A stretch of DNA of 64,000 bases, from the NCBI GenBank assembly GCA_947627005.1, contig CANQUJ010000002.1, forward strand, positions 62,001 through 126,000, read 5' to 3'. The translations under genes were made by a program, and so were the position numbers. Positions 11,789-20,407 of the stretch are shown here, piece after piece (positions within the stretch are counted from its first letter, which is position 1; every line of letters starts with the position of its first letter). Source of the stretch: an uncultured Clostridia bacterium. GTDB taxonomy: Bacteria > Bacillota > Clostridia > Oscillospirales > Ruminococcaceae. Under the pieces are notes generated by a model. It was not told the DNA's origin and made no database searches. It saw only the letters and a list, made by a program, of their open reading frames with translations.

Positions 11789-12182
11789 GCTCGCTCATAA
11801 GGTCGACCCCGCTGAAGCCGACGTTTTTAGGCATGATGACAAAGGTCTTCTGCGCGGTCATCTTAATGGTGGCGTCGTTGGCGTATGCGACCCCGGACAA
11901 GAAGTCCATAATGCGCTTGGCGTCTTCGGCCTTGACCTGTTCGAGGTTTAAAAGAACGGTCTTTTGGTGGTTAAGGTCGTCCCCGATGGATTTGACCTCT
12001 GAAAAGTCGGTCGGCCTTGCCAAAACGATCTGAACGGTCGCGGTAGTGGCAATCTTAACCTCGCGGTTGCGGCGCTCTTCCGCAACGTCGACGGTCTGGG
12101 CGGTGTCCTCGTAAATAGGCTGATAGTCGGTTTCTTCTTCCTCGCCTAAAAGGAAACCTTTTACAGAATCTAAAATGCTCAT
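11763..12182 (-). CDS. sepF: cell-division protein SepF
   Basis: This 139-aa SepF would polymerise into rings and tether FtsZ to the membrane. It has the short N-terminal membrane-targeting helix MSILDSVKGFLLG, an acidic linker, and the conserved domain with VLARPTDFSEVKSIGDDL, LNLEQVKAEDAKRIMDFLSG and a final FVIMPKNVGFSG. GGAGG lies just upstream of the ATG. It is the first gene after a strong SigA promoter (12251-12279) and heads the sepF-ylmH-divIVA-ileS-lspA transcript. Confidence 0.96.
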   Translation of the reverse strand: MSILDSVKGFLLGEEEETDYQPIYEDTAQTVDVAEERRNREVKIATTATVQIVLARPTDFSEVKSIGDDLNHQKTVLLNLEQVKAEDAKRIMDFLSGVAYANDATIKMTAQKTFVIMPKNVGFSGVDLMSELENNGYSF

Positions 12183-12250
12183 GATAATCCTCCATCTTTT
12201 TATCTATTTATCTTACGAATTACAAGATACAATAAATCCATCATATACTT

Positions 12251-12279
12251 ATTATCTTATATTTGCGCTGTTTTGTCAA
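12251..12279 (-). promoter_or_regulatory. SigA promoter of the sepF-ylmH-divIVA-ileS operon
   Basis: The -35 is TTGACA (12274-12279) and the -10 is GATAAT (12251-12256), spaced 17 bp. It fires leftward, giving a leader of about 60 bases to the sepF ATG at 12182. It lies 35 bases after the stop codon of the upstream HlyD-like gene, so it separates the division genes from the mutSL-miaA operon. Confidence 0.82.
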
Positions 12280-12313
12280 GGCATTGGAGCGATTTTTTAT
12301 CAAAAACCGCGCT

Positions 12314-13549
12314 TCATTCTTCATCGCGGGGCACGCTTTCGGTCGAAATAGGGTCGATAACTATCCTGTCGTACAGATTGAGATACTCTCCGTCCGAGGT
12401 ATTTGTCGAAAGAACGTAGTCGTCCCCCTCGTAGATGACGTCTAATTTCTTAAATTCAAGCTTCTCGCCAACCATAACGTATACGCCCTTTTCGCCGTCT
12501 ACGAATCTTATTGCGCTTCGCGGCGCGCGAATTCCGGTCTCTTCGACGAAGGTAAGCTCAACGTCGGCGACCCGAACGCTTGCAAGCTCTGCGTCAAGCT
12601 CGTCGCAGCCCAAAACTATTATCGCCTCGTTTCCGTTGCCAGTCGGGGTTATGCTGTCCACATGAACGGTGTGGTAGTTCTCGGAGGAATCCATCGAAAA
12701 TTGCAGGTCTTCGTTGACGAAGAACCTGTCGGCGACGTCGATTACCCCGACGAGCTTCCATGAATAGCCGTCAAAGACCTTTCCGACCGCGTTGTTATAT
12801 GATTCGGTGGTCTTGTTCGGGTGAGCGATGATGTCTTTTATCCGCTCCACCGTCATATCCCCTATCGTCTCGATACTAAGCTCCGATTCATAACCGTCAA
12901 CCTCGGAGGTGAAATACCCCGCGTCGGTAGAGGTTATTGTGGCGATAGGCTCTTTTAAAGCGGCGTTAAGCCCCTCAAGCTTGGATTGCAGGGTCTCTAT
13001 CCTTCCGGCGTAGCCGCTTTCGATGTTAGAGGCTACGTTATAGATGTTCATAAGCTTAAGCATCTCTAAGCTGTCGTCGTAAACGTCGCCCAAATTGCCC
13101 TCGGTAAGGTTCAAAAGAAGGTTTTTATAGCTTTCGGCGACCTGCTTGTCGATAAATTCCGGCTGGGCATAGTCTGTGGTGCCCGGGTCCTGCGCGCGCT
13201 CAAGGTTTTCAAGCTCTTCGCTAAGGCGCTCTATTCGGTATCTGTTGTAAATCTGCGTTCCGTCGTCGTATATTCGGGCTATGACCGAGTCTTTTGAAAG
13301 GCGCGAGCCGTCCCCCACCGAATAGTTCATAACGCCGTCGCCGATATACTGCGAATAGATGACCGTTTCGTCCCGAACGAACACGCCGGTAAAGTTAAGA
13401 CTTTCCTTGCAGGTGTATAAAACCGCGTCCTGCGTGCTCTCGCTCCCGTGGAGTCCGAGATATATCTGCGAACCGACAAGGGCGAAAACGCAGAGCGCTA
13501 TAAGCGCCATCAAAAGTGCGTCGCGAAGTCTGCGATATTTAACGCTCAT
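12314..13549 (-). CDS. HlyD-like membrane-anchored envelope protein
   Basis: This 411-aa protein has one N-terminal membrane segment (LLMALIALCVFALVGSQIYL). A lipoyl/barrel-sandwich-like segment follows (GVFVRDETVIYSQYIGDGVM), then GDGSRLSKDSVIARIYDD, a helical hairpin-like region (about 110-200), and a beta-rich C-terminal part. That layout resembles HlyD/MFP periplasmic adaptors of efflux pumps. No ABC transporter or outer-membrane partner is nearby, and the cell is probably monoderm. It overlaps miaA by 4 bases at its start and precedes sepF. Proteins like this are repeatedly found beside sepF in related Clostridia, as I recall; a division or envelope role is inference only. Confidence 0.6.
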   Translation of the reverse strand: MSVKYRRLRDALLMALIALCVFALVGSQIYLGLHGSESTQDAVLYTCKESLNFTGVFVRDETVIYSQYIGDGVMNYSVGDGSRLSKDSVIARIYDDGTQIYNRYRIERLSEELENLERAQDPGTTDYAQPEFIDKQVAESYKNLLLNLTEGNLGDVYDDSLEMLKLMNIYNVASNIESGYAGRIETLQSKLEGLNAALKEPIATITSTDAGYFTSEVDGYESELSIETIGDMTVERIKDIIAHPNKTTESYNNAVGKVFDGYSWKLVGVIDVADRFFVNEDLQFSMDSSENYHTVHVDSITPTGNGNEAIIVLGCDELDAELASVRVADVELTFVEETGIRAPRSAIRFVDGEKGVYVMVGEKLEFKKLDVIYEGDDYVLSTNTSDGEYLNLYDRIVIDPISTESVPRDEE

Positions 13550-14505
13550 ACATTTTCACTCCCATTTAAAAATTCAGAAACTATCCTTTCGGCCTCGTCG
13601 GCCAAATCCTTAAAGCTTCGGTAGTCGTCCGGATAAAGCCGGTGAGCGCCGGCGTATCTTCTAAACCAAGTAAGCTGCCTCTTCGCGTATCTTCTTGTAG
13701 ACTGCTTCAGCGAGGCTATGCAGGCTTCAAGCGAGGCCGAGCCGGAAAAATACGGGTCGAGCTCTTTATATCCTATCGCCTGCCGCGAGGTTTTAAGCGA
13801 GCCGTCGCTATAAAATGCCTTCGCTTCGTCGATAAGCCCTTCTTCGAGCATTTTATCGACCCTTTTGTCGATTCGCTCGTAAAGCTTTCCCCTGTTTTTA
13901 TAATCGAGGCAGAGCATACAGACTTCGTACGGCGAAGCTTCGGTTCGGCTAAGCTTTATCTGCTCGCTCATCGTCCTGCCGGTGGTCTGATATATCTCAA
14001 TCGCGCGGATAATTCTGTTAAGGTTGTTTTCATGAAGCCGCTCGGCGGTCTGCGGGTCTATCTCTCTAAGCATCGAAAGAAGATAGGCGTTCCCCTTTTG
14101 CTCGGCGAGGGCTTTAAGCTTCGGCCTAATCTCGGCGTTGTTCTCCGACTCGTCGAACTTCGTGTTTTCGATCAAAGAGTCGATATAAAGCCCGGTTCCG
14201 CCGCAGAGGATAGCAAGCTTTTTTCGCGAATTTATGTCTTCTATCGCGCATTTTGCGAGTTTGACATAGTCCGCGACCGAAAAATCTTCGCTCGGCTCGC
14301 AAAAGTCTATCAAGTGGTGCCTTATCCCGCGCATTTCTTCGGCGGTGGGCTTTGCGGTCGCTATGTTCATTCCGCGGTAGATCTGCATCGAATCCGCGCC
14401 GACGACTTCTCCGCCGAATCTTATCGCAAGCTCGACCGCGAGGGCGGTCTTTCCGGTGGCCGTAGGCCCCGCGACCGCGACCAAGGGTATCTTATTTTCA
14501 ATCAT
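13546..14505 (-). CDS. miaA: tRNA dimethylallyltransferase
   Basis: MiaA transfers a dimethylallyl group to N6 of A37 in tRNAs that read codons starting with U. The 319-aa protein has the P-loop AGPTATGKTALAVELA, the substrate-aspartate block GADSMQIYRGMNIATAKPT, and the LCGGTGLYIDSL motif. A C-terminal tRNA-binding stretch carries RRYAKRQLTWFRR. It overlaps mutL by 4 bases at its start and the HlyD-like gene by 4 at its end. The mutS-mutL-miaA order is conserved in Bacillota. The dimethylallyl donor comes from the isoprenoid pathway, whose dxs lies at 32.3 kb. Confidence 0.97.
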   Translation of the reverse strand: MIENKIPLVAVAGPTATGKTALAVELAIRFGGEVVGADSMQIYRGMNIATAKPTAEEMRGIRHHLIDFCEPSEDFSVADYVKLAKCAIEDINSRKKLAILCGGTGLYIDSLIENTKFDESENNAEIRPKLKALAEQKGNAYLLSMLREIDPQTAERLHENNLNRIIRAIEIYQTTGRTMSEQIKLSRTEASPYEVCMLCLDYKNRGKLYERIDKRVDKMLEEGLIDEAKAFYSDGSLKTSRQAIGYKELDPYFSGSASLEACIASLKQSTRRYAKRQLTWFRRYAGAHRLYPDDYRSFKDLADEAERIVSEFLNGSENV

Positions 14506-16436
14506 ACCGAGCGTTTAAAGAGCTTTTCAAGCTCGTGTTTGGTGAATTTTACTATCGCCGGCCTGCCGTGGGGGCAATAGCGAATGTCGTTGTCCACAAC
14601 CATCTGGACGACCTTTTTAAGCTCTTCAAGAGAGGAAATCTCGTTCCCCTTTATCGAGGCTTTGCAGGCTATCGAATGGAAGAGGTCGTCGTATATCTCC
14701 GTCCCCTTGCTCTGCTTTCCGCTCGCAAGGCTGTCCGCAAGCTTGGTGAACAGATCGGTCGGGTCCTCTTCGGTCATAAGAATGGGAACGCCGTGGATCC
14801 GCACGTTGGGCGGGTCTAAAAGTTCGATCTGAAAACCGAGGCGGTCCAAAAGGTCCAAGTCTTCCGAGACGGCGGAGTGCGCCTCGTATGAAAGAGAAAG
14901 CTCTATCGGGGATAAAAGCGACTGTATATTTACCTCGGCGTTTTGAGACTTTAAAAGGTCGAAATTATATCTTTCGTGCGCGGCGTGCTTGTCTATCAAA
15001 AACATTTCTTCCTCGCGCTGGGCGACTATATAGGTCTTAAAAACCTCGCCTATGACTTCCACCGGGACGGTATCGCTCTCCGGCATTTCGTCGTTAAGGG
15101 CTTCTTCGACCGCTTCTTCGCGCTCTTTTTGTGAGGAAATCTTGGAATTGTCGATATATTTATAGCTGAACTTCACCGAGGGGCGGCTGACTTCCGGCTC
15201 TTCCGGCTCGTCACGGCGCACAAACTCGTCGGGGGCGTATTGGGTGAAAATGTTGCCCGAAAAGCGCGAAGCCGGGGGCTCGCTCGGGGTGTCCGGAGTG
15301 TCGAGCGACAAAACCGGGGTCGAGCCGAAGCTTAGCTGCTCTACCGGGTTTTTCTTCGGAACAAAGACGTTTTCCTTCATATAGTTGAAGTTAAAGCGCT
15401 TCTTTTTCGGCGTGGTAATGACTATCCCCTCGGCCTCCATCGGAGAGTCGCCGGTCATAAGCGCGTTTTTAACGGCGAAATAAACCGCGTCGTAGACAGG
15501 TTTTTCGTCGCTGAAACGAATTTCTATCTTCGCGGGGTGAACGTTTACGTCGACGTTAGCGGGGTCTATGTTTATCAGCAAAACGCAGCCCGGGAATTTG
15601 CCGGTCATGATTTCGTTGCGATATGCCTCTTCGAGTGCGACCATACAGGTCACGGACTTGACGTATCTGTAATTTACGAAGAAATTCTGGAACGCCCTGT
15701 TGGCCTTTGACATAAGAGGCTTTGTGACGTATCCCCTTACTTTAACGCCGTTCAAAGCGTAGTCGACGGGAATTACCGAGCCGCTGAAATCCTTTCCCAT
15801 AACCGCGTATATCGCCGACAAAAGTTTTCCGTCGCCCGAGGTTATGAAGTCGGTCTTATTGTCGCGAATGAATTTAAAAGAGATATCCGGCCGCGAAAGA
15901 GCGATTTTTGAGACCATATTCGCGACTGCGTTGCCCTCGCTAACGTCTTTTTTCAAAAATTTAAGCCTTGCGGGAACGTTGAAGAAAAGGTCTCTTACCG
16001 TAATCGTGGTGCCGTCGGGGCAGCCGCTGTCTTCAAAGCAGAGCTCTTCTCCGCCCTCGTTTTGGTAGTGGATACCGAGCTCGTCCTCGGGGCGCTTGGT
16101 TATCATATCTATCTTCGAGACCGCGCAGACCGAAGCGAGCGCCTCGCCCCTGAATCCGAGGGTCATTATCGAAGAAAGGTCGTCTTTGTGCTTGATTTTA
16201 GAGGTTGCGTGCCTTAAAAATGCGCGGGGAATGTCGCCCGATTCGATTCCGCAGCCGTTGTCGGTAACACGGATATAGGTTCTTCCGCCGTTTTTGATCT
16301 CGACCGTGATGTTTTTCGCTCCGGCGTCGACGGAATTTTCCAAAAGCTCTTTGACGACGCTCGAGGGGCGCTCGATAACCTCGCCCGCGGCGATAAGCTC
16401 GTATACCCTTTTATCGAGAAGATTTATTACGGACAA
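14502..16436 (-). CDS. mutL: DNA mismatch-repair protein MutL (endonuclease type)
   Basis: This 644-aa MutL couples mismatch recognition to strand incision. The GHKL ATPase motifs are EVIERPSSVVKELLENSVDA, DNGCGI and GFRGEAL near the N-terminus. The C-terminal dimerisation/nuclease domain carries the metal-binding motif as DKHAAHER and also CPHGRP, so it should be the nicking type found in bacteria without MutH. The central linker (about 340-440) is Pro/Ser-rich and poorly conserved. It follows mutS by 14 bases and overlaps miaA. Confidence 0.97.
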   Translation of the reverse strand: MSVINLLDKRVYELIAAGEVIERPSSVVKELLENSVDAGAKNITVEIKNGGRTYIRVTDNGCGIESGDIPRAFLRHATSKIKHKDDLSSIMTLGFRGEALASVCAVSKIDMITKRPEDELGIHYQNEGGEELCFEDSGCPDGTTITVRDLFFNVPARLKFLKKDVSEGNAVANMVSKIALSRPDISFKFIRDNKTDFITSGDGKLLSAIYAVMGKDFSGSVIPVDYALNGVKVRGYVTKPLMSKANRAFQNFFVNYRYVKSVTCMVALEEAYRNEIMTGKFPGCVLLINIDPANVDVNVHPAKIEIRFSDEKPVYDAVYFAVKNALMTGDSPMEAEGIVITTPKKKRFNFNYMKENVFVPKKNPVEQLSFGSTPVLSLDTPDTPSEPPASRFSGNIFTQYAPDEFVRRDEPEEPEVSRPSVKFSYKYIDNSKISSQKEREEAVEEALNDEMPESDTVPVEVIGEVFKTYIVAQREEEMFLIDKHAAHERYNFDLLKSQNAEVNIQSLLSPIELSLSYEAHSAVSEDLDLLDRLGFQIELLDPPNVRIHGVPILMTEEDPTDLFTKLADSLASGKQSKGTEIYDDLFHSIACKASIKGNEISSLEELKKVVQMVVDNDIRYCPHGRPAIVKFTKHELEKLFKRSV

Positions 16437-16450
16437 CGCTGTCGCCCCCT

Positions 16451-19066
16451 TTAGATATTGTTTACGATTTCTTTTATAAGCTCGCGAAGCTCGGAGTCGG
16501 TGAGCTCGTCGATATTTGTTTTTCTAAGCTTGTTTAACGCCGCGATCTCTTCGATTCCGTCGAAGGAGATCTGGTCGGTCTGCGATTTTTTGACATCTCC
16601 GCCGTCGGCTTTCGCTTCAAGGGAGGAAAGTATATCCCTCGCCCTTGAAATAAGCTTGTTCGGCAGTCCCGCAAGCTTTGCGACTTCAATTCCGTAGCTT
16701 TCGTCGACGCCGCCGCGGACGATTTTTCTTAAAAATCTGACTCCGTCGCCGCTGCGCTTAACGGCTACGCTGTAATTCAAAACTCCGTCGACTTCGCCCT
16801 CGAGCGATATAAGCTCGTGGTAGTGGGTCGCGAATAAGGTCTTGCAGCCGATGGTCTTCGGGTCGGCTATATATTCCGCGACGCTTCTTGCGATGCTTAT
16901 TCCGTCGTAGGTAGAAGTCCCCCTGCCGACCTCGTCTAAAATAACGAGACTGTTTTTGGTCGCGTGGCGAACTATTTCGGATACTTCGCTCATCTCAACC
17001 ATAAAGGTAGACTGCCCGGCGGTGAGGTCGTCCGAAGCTCCGACCCTTGTAAATATTTGGTCGACCACCGAAATTTTAGCATAGTCCGCCGGGACGAAAC
17101 AGCCAATCTGCGCCATTAAAACGATAAGCGCGACCTGCCGCATATAGGTCGATTTGCCCGACATATTCGGGCCGGTGATTATCGCCATTCGGTTTGAGCT
17201 TAGATCGAGATAGGTGTCGTTCGGAACGAACATCTCGTCTTTTAAGGTGAGCTCTACTACCGGGTGGCGGCCGTTTTTGATGTTTATAACGCCGTCGATC
17301 GCGATCTCGGGCTTGGTGTAGTTGTTTGAAAGGGCGACGTTTGCGAAAGAGGCCAAAACGTCGAGAGTCGCCACCGCGACGGCGGTTTTTTGAACCTCGT
17401 CGAGCCTTTCCGCGCAAAAATCGCGGACCTCGGCGAAGATATCAGCCTCGAGAGAGGATATCTTTTCGGAGGCGCCCAAAATCATCTCTTCGGTGTTTTT
17501 AAGCTCTTCGGTGACGAATCTTTCGCAGTTCGCAAGGGTCTGCTTTCTTATGTAGTCTTTCGGGACGAGGTCGTAGAACGAGCGCGTGACCTCGATATAA
17601 TAGCCGAAAACGCGGTTATAGCCGACCTTAAGGTTTCTGATTCCGGTGCGGTCGCGCTCGCGCTCGACAATTTCCTGAATGATCCCCTCGCCGTTGTTTT
17701 TGATGTCTCTAAGCTTGTCCAGCTCTTCGTTAAAGCCGTCGCGGATAACCCCGCCGTCTTTATAAGAGGCCGGCGGCTCGTCGACTATCGCGTTTTCTAT
17801 GAGGTTTGAAATTTCGGTAAGCGGAGAAATGTCTTCGTTTAAAGAGCAGAGAAGCTTCGATTTAAAGCCGGAGAGCTTTTCTTTTATCTTCGGAAGCTTA
17901 AGAGCGGTCGCCGAAAGGGACTTAAGGTCGTTCGGAGAGGCGGTTTTATATAAAACCCTCGTCATAAGGCGCTCAAGGTCGTATACTCCGCTCAAACAGT
18001 CGGCAAGATATCCAAGCTCGTGCCCCGATTCGGTAAGCTCTTCGACCGCGTCGAGCCGCTGAATTATTCTGTACGGGCTTATAAGCGGCTGCTCGACGAA
18101 GGAGCGCAACATTCGCCTTCCCATAGAGGTCTTCGTCTTGTCTATGACCCAGAGCAGCGAGCCCTTCTTTTCGCCCGCGCGCATGGTTTTTATGATTTCG
18201 AGATTTGTCCTCGCGGTGTAGCCGAGCTGCATTATCTGCTCGCCGTCGTGAAGCTCGATTTTAGAGAATCTTCCGACGCCTACTCTTTGAGTGTCGTAAA
18301 TATAGCCGCAAAGGGCGGCGACAGCGCAGAGCGCCGGGTCGCTCTCGGAAAATCCGAGGGCTTCGACGTTTTCGATTGAGAATTGGCGCAGAATGTCTTC
18401 TTTTCTATAAAGCGGGTCGAAATCCTTCTCTTCCAAAACGCTTACGCTTGAAAAAAGCTTGTCTTTTATAAACCTCGATACGCTTTTAAGCCTTGAAAAG
18501 GCGGGCTGGCATATGATTTCGGAGGGGCTGAAGCGGGAAAGGCGGTTTATTATCTCCTGCTCGAGCTCTTTGCCGGATACGCGGAAAAGATGAGCCTCGC
18601 CGGTGGACATATCCGCAAAGCAAAGATACGCCTCTACCCCCGAAAGGCTTACGGAGCAGAGCCAGTTGTTGGCGCTTTCGTCGAGCATAGAGCTGTCGAT
18701 AAGAGTTCCCGGTGTGACTATTTTAACGACGTCGCGCTTGACGATCCCTTTTGCGAGGGCCGGGTCTTCCATCTGCTCGCAGATAACTACGTTGTAGCCG
18801 CTTTCTATAAGCTTTTTGATGTAGATATCGCAGGCGTGGAAGGGCACGCCGCACATCGGCGCGCGCTCCGAAAGGCCGCAGTCCTTGCCGGTAAGGGTAA
18901 GCTCTAAAACCTTTGAGGCGATCAAGGCGTCGTCGAAAAACATCTCGTAAAAGTCGCCGAGTCGGAAGAAAACTATCTTGTCGGGATGCTTCAACTTGAA
19001 GTCGACATACTGCCTCATGCCTTGGGAGAGCTTAGAGATATCGACGTCTTTTAATGTCAATGCCAA
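16451..19066 (-). CDS. mutS: DNA mismatch-repair protein MutS
   Basis: MutS binds mismatches and recruits MutL. The 871-aa length is normal for MutS1. The mismatch-reading motif GDFYEMFFDDA is at about residue 37. The ATPase domain has Walker A GPNMSGKSTYMRQ, Walker B LVILDEVGRGTSTYDG and the FATHYHEL switch. A short C-terminal helix-turn-helix dimer motif closes the protein. It begins 30 bases after ylbF and is followed by mutL, so ylbF-mutS-mutL-miaA-HlyD read as one operon. Confidence 0.98.
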   Translation of the reverse strand: MALTLKDVDISKLSQGMRQYVDFKLKHPDKIVFFRLGDFYEMFFDDALIASKVLELTLTGKDCGLSERAPMCGVPFHACDIYIKKLIESGYNVVICEQMEDPALAKGIVKRDVVKIVTPGTLIDSSMLDESANNWLCSVSLSGVEAYLCFADMSTGEAHLFRVSGKELEQEIINRLSRFSPSEIICQPAFSRLKSVSRFIKDKLFSSVSVLEEKDFDPLYRKEDILRQFSIENVEALGFSESDPALCAVAALCGYIYDTQRVGVGRFSKIELHDGEQIMQLGYTARTNLEIIKTMRAGEKKGSLLWVIDKTKTSMGRRMLRSFVEQPLISPYRIIQRLDAVEELTESGHELGYLADCLSGVYDLERLMTRVLYKTASPNDLKSLSATALKLPKIKEKLSGFKSKLLCSLNEDISPLTEISNLIENAIVDEPPASYKDGGVIRDGFNEELDKLRDIKNNGEGIIQEIVERERDRTGIRNLKVGYNRVFGYYIEVTRSFYDLVPKDYIRKQTLANCERFVTEELKNTEEMILGASEKISSLEADIFAEVRDFCAERLDEVQKTAVAVATLDVLASFANVALSNNYTKPEIAIDGVINIKNGRHPVVELTLKDEMFVPNDTYLDLSSNRMAIITGPNMSGKSTYMRQVALIVLMAQIGCFVPADYAKISVVDQIFTRVGASDDLTAGQSTFMVEMSEVSEIVRHATKNSLVILDEVGRGTSTYDGISIARSVAEYIADPKTIGCKTLFATHYHELISLEGEVDGVLNYSVAVKRSGDGVRFLRKIVRGGVDESYGIEVAKLAGLPNKLISRARDILSSLEAKADGGDVKKSQTDQISFDGIEEIAALNKLRKTNIDELTDSELRELIKEIVNNI

Positions 19067-19096
19067 CTTTACTCACTCCGTATCCGAAAATGTCTT

Positions 19097-19504
19097 TTAA
19101 TGGCAGCCGCCGCAGGTCGAGCAGCTTCCGGTGCAGGAAGCGGCCTTAGGGTCGCAGGTGGCGGGGTCGGCCCCGTTGGCGCAAAGGCGGATAATCTGGT
19201 CGATTTCGAGGATCATATCGTCAAATTCGGTCTTGGCGTTGTTAAACGCCGCCATATTTTCGTTGCGCATAATATCGGCGTAGATGTCTCTGATCTTGGT
19301 GTTAAGCTCGTCGAGCTTGGCCTGGTCTTTGTCGGTCTTAGACATTTCGCGGTTAAGCTGCATTCTTCCGACGTTAAACTCGCCGATGAGCTTTTGAAGC
19401 TCTTCGTCGGAGTCGTTTTTCTCTCTCGCGGCAAGATATGCCGCGTATCTCGGATCCGACTGAATGGCCTTGCCGAGTTCGCGTGTAATTTCGATAACGT
19501 TCAT
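19097..19504 (-). CDS. YlbF-family protein with cysteine-rich tail
   Basis: This 135-aa protein matches the YlbF/YmcA (Com_YlbF) helical family: ELGKAIQSDPRYAAYLAAREK and a long central coiled coil with MSKTDKDQAKLDEL. In B. subtilis YlbF, YmcA and YaaT form an Fe-S-containing complex that influences RNase Y and Spo0A phosphorylation. The last 28 residues hold six cysteines spaced x8, x6, x3, x2, x2 and end in CH, suggesting a metal or Fe-S site. It is the first gene of the mutS operon, with a SigA-like promoter at 19532-19561. Confidence 0.82.
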   Translation of the reverse strand: MNVIEITRELGKAIQSDPRYAAYLAAREKNDSDEELQKLIGEFNVGRMQLNREMSKTDKDQAKLDELNTKIRDIYADIMRNENMAAFNNAKTEFDDMILEIDQIIRLCANGADPATCDPKAASCTGSCSTCGGCH

Positions 19505-19531
19505 CTGAATATTCCTTTCTTTATATCGCCG

Positions 19532-19561
19532 ATTATACGGCGGATTTTATTAAACGGTCAT
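19532..19561 (-). promoter_or_regulatory. SigA-like promoter of ylbF-mutS operon, -10 inside a palindrome
   Basis: The -10 is TATAAT (19532-19537) and a partial -35 is ATGACC (19556-19561), 18 bp apart. The -10 is exactly flanked by CGCCG and CGGCG, making a small palindrome CGCCG-TATAAT-CGGCG that could be an operator or a hairpin. Start to ylbF ATG is about 20 bases with GAAAGGA as ribosome site. Confidence 0.55.
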
Positions 19562-19591
19562 TTTGCCGAACGGGAGCGGGCTAAGTATATG

Positions 19592-20182
19592 TCAATAGTC
19601 AACCTCGCGGCCGTCCTCGGTAAGTTTATCTATTCTCCATTCTCCGTTCTCGTTTTTAAAGGTGATCTCAAACGGAACGTCGCCGGAATCGTAAGTCACC
19701 GATGTTTTTGCAACTATTTCGTCGTCGCCGACTTTGCTCGCGCTTTCAAAGGGCAGGTTGAACTGCGTATAAACTATGTCGCCCGCCTCGCAATAAAGCG
19801 CGCCGTCGATTTCTTTAAGCATGCCGCCCTCGCCGAAAAGCTTTGAGGACAGAGCGGCGCATTTTTGCTCGGTATAAACGCTCTTTAAAACGGCGTTTAT
19901 CTCATCGGCGGTATTATATTCCTCAATCAGCGGGATATACCAGCCGCCGTCGATTTCAATAAGATTGCCGTTTTTGTCGACGCCGTCGGAATAGTCGACC
20001 GGCTTGCACGCCTGGTTTGTGAGAATCGACAGGGCGGCGTTGAAGTCGCTTTCAAGACCATCAAAAATTTCGTTTGAAAGGGCCGCGACGTCTTCGTCGC
20101 TTGATTCTTTACCGCAGCTTACAAATATTACCATCGTAAAAAGACAGATTGCCGCGATAGCGATTGATAAAAATTTTTTCAT
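19592..20182 (-). CDS. predicted lipoprotein, possibly IseA-like
   Basis: This is a 196-aa exported lipoprotein. The N-terminus is MKKFLSIAIAAICLFTMV followed by IFVSCG, a lipobox with the lipidated cysteine at residue 23. The mature part is acidic, with ALSSKLFGEGG, MLKEIDGALYCEAGD and a closing FKNENGEWRIDKL. That pattern faintly resembles IseA/YoeB-type inhibitors of DL-endopeptidases, but I am not sure and would otherwise call it hypothetical. It has its own promoter at 20258-20286, divergent from dnaD, and likely ends before the ylbF promoter. Confidence 0.72.
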   Translation of the reverse strand: MKKFLSIAIAAICLFTMVIFVSCGKESSDEDVAALSNEIFDGLESDFNAALSILTNQACKPVDYSDGVDKNGNLIEIDGGWYIPLIEEYNTADEINAVLKSVYTEQKCAALSSKLFGEGGMLKEIDGALYCEAGDIVYTQFNLPFESASKVGDDEIVAKTSVTYDSGDVPFEITFKNENGEWRIDKLTEDGREVDY

Positions 20183-20257
20183 TGTATAACACTCCTCTAT
20201 TCAGCTGAACTTGCCGTCGACCTACACGCGAACTTGGCAAAGCCACTGTATGGAAGC

Positions 20258-20286
20258 ATTATACCACAACTTGTTGAAAAATACAA
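20258..20286 (-). promoter_or_regulatory. extended -10 SigA promoter for the lipoprotein gene
   Basis: TTGTAT (20281-20286) and TATAAT (20258-20263) are spaced 17 bp, with TGG directly before the -10 (extended -10). It fires leftward toward the ATG at 20182, whose ribosome site is GAGGAG. Confidence 0.75.
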
Positions 20287-20344
20287 TAGCATTTTTTCTA
20301 AATATTGCGAAAAAGATATTTTCCGCGCAAAGTCCTCAAAAAAG

Positions 20345-20373
20345 TTGAAAATTTTTCGCAGGCGTGGTATAAT
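20345..20373 (+). promoter_or_regulatory. extended -10 SigA promoter for dnaD-dnaI
   Basis: TTGAAA (20345-20350) and TATAAT (20368-20373) are spaced 17 bp, with TGG before the -10. Transcription would start near 20380, a few bases before the GGAGG ribosome site (20394-20398) and the TTG start at 20408. The location excludes a longer upstream start for dnaD. Confidence 0.85.
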
Positions 20374-20407
20374 TATCGAAAAGTTTCGATCACGGAGGCG
20401 ATTTTCT

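Noticed and set aside
20234..20407. N-terminal extension of dnaD from an upstream ATG at 20234
   Set aside because: The region contains both divergent promoters, so it is upstream of the transcript start; the TTG at 20408 has a GGAGG and the family N-terminus.
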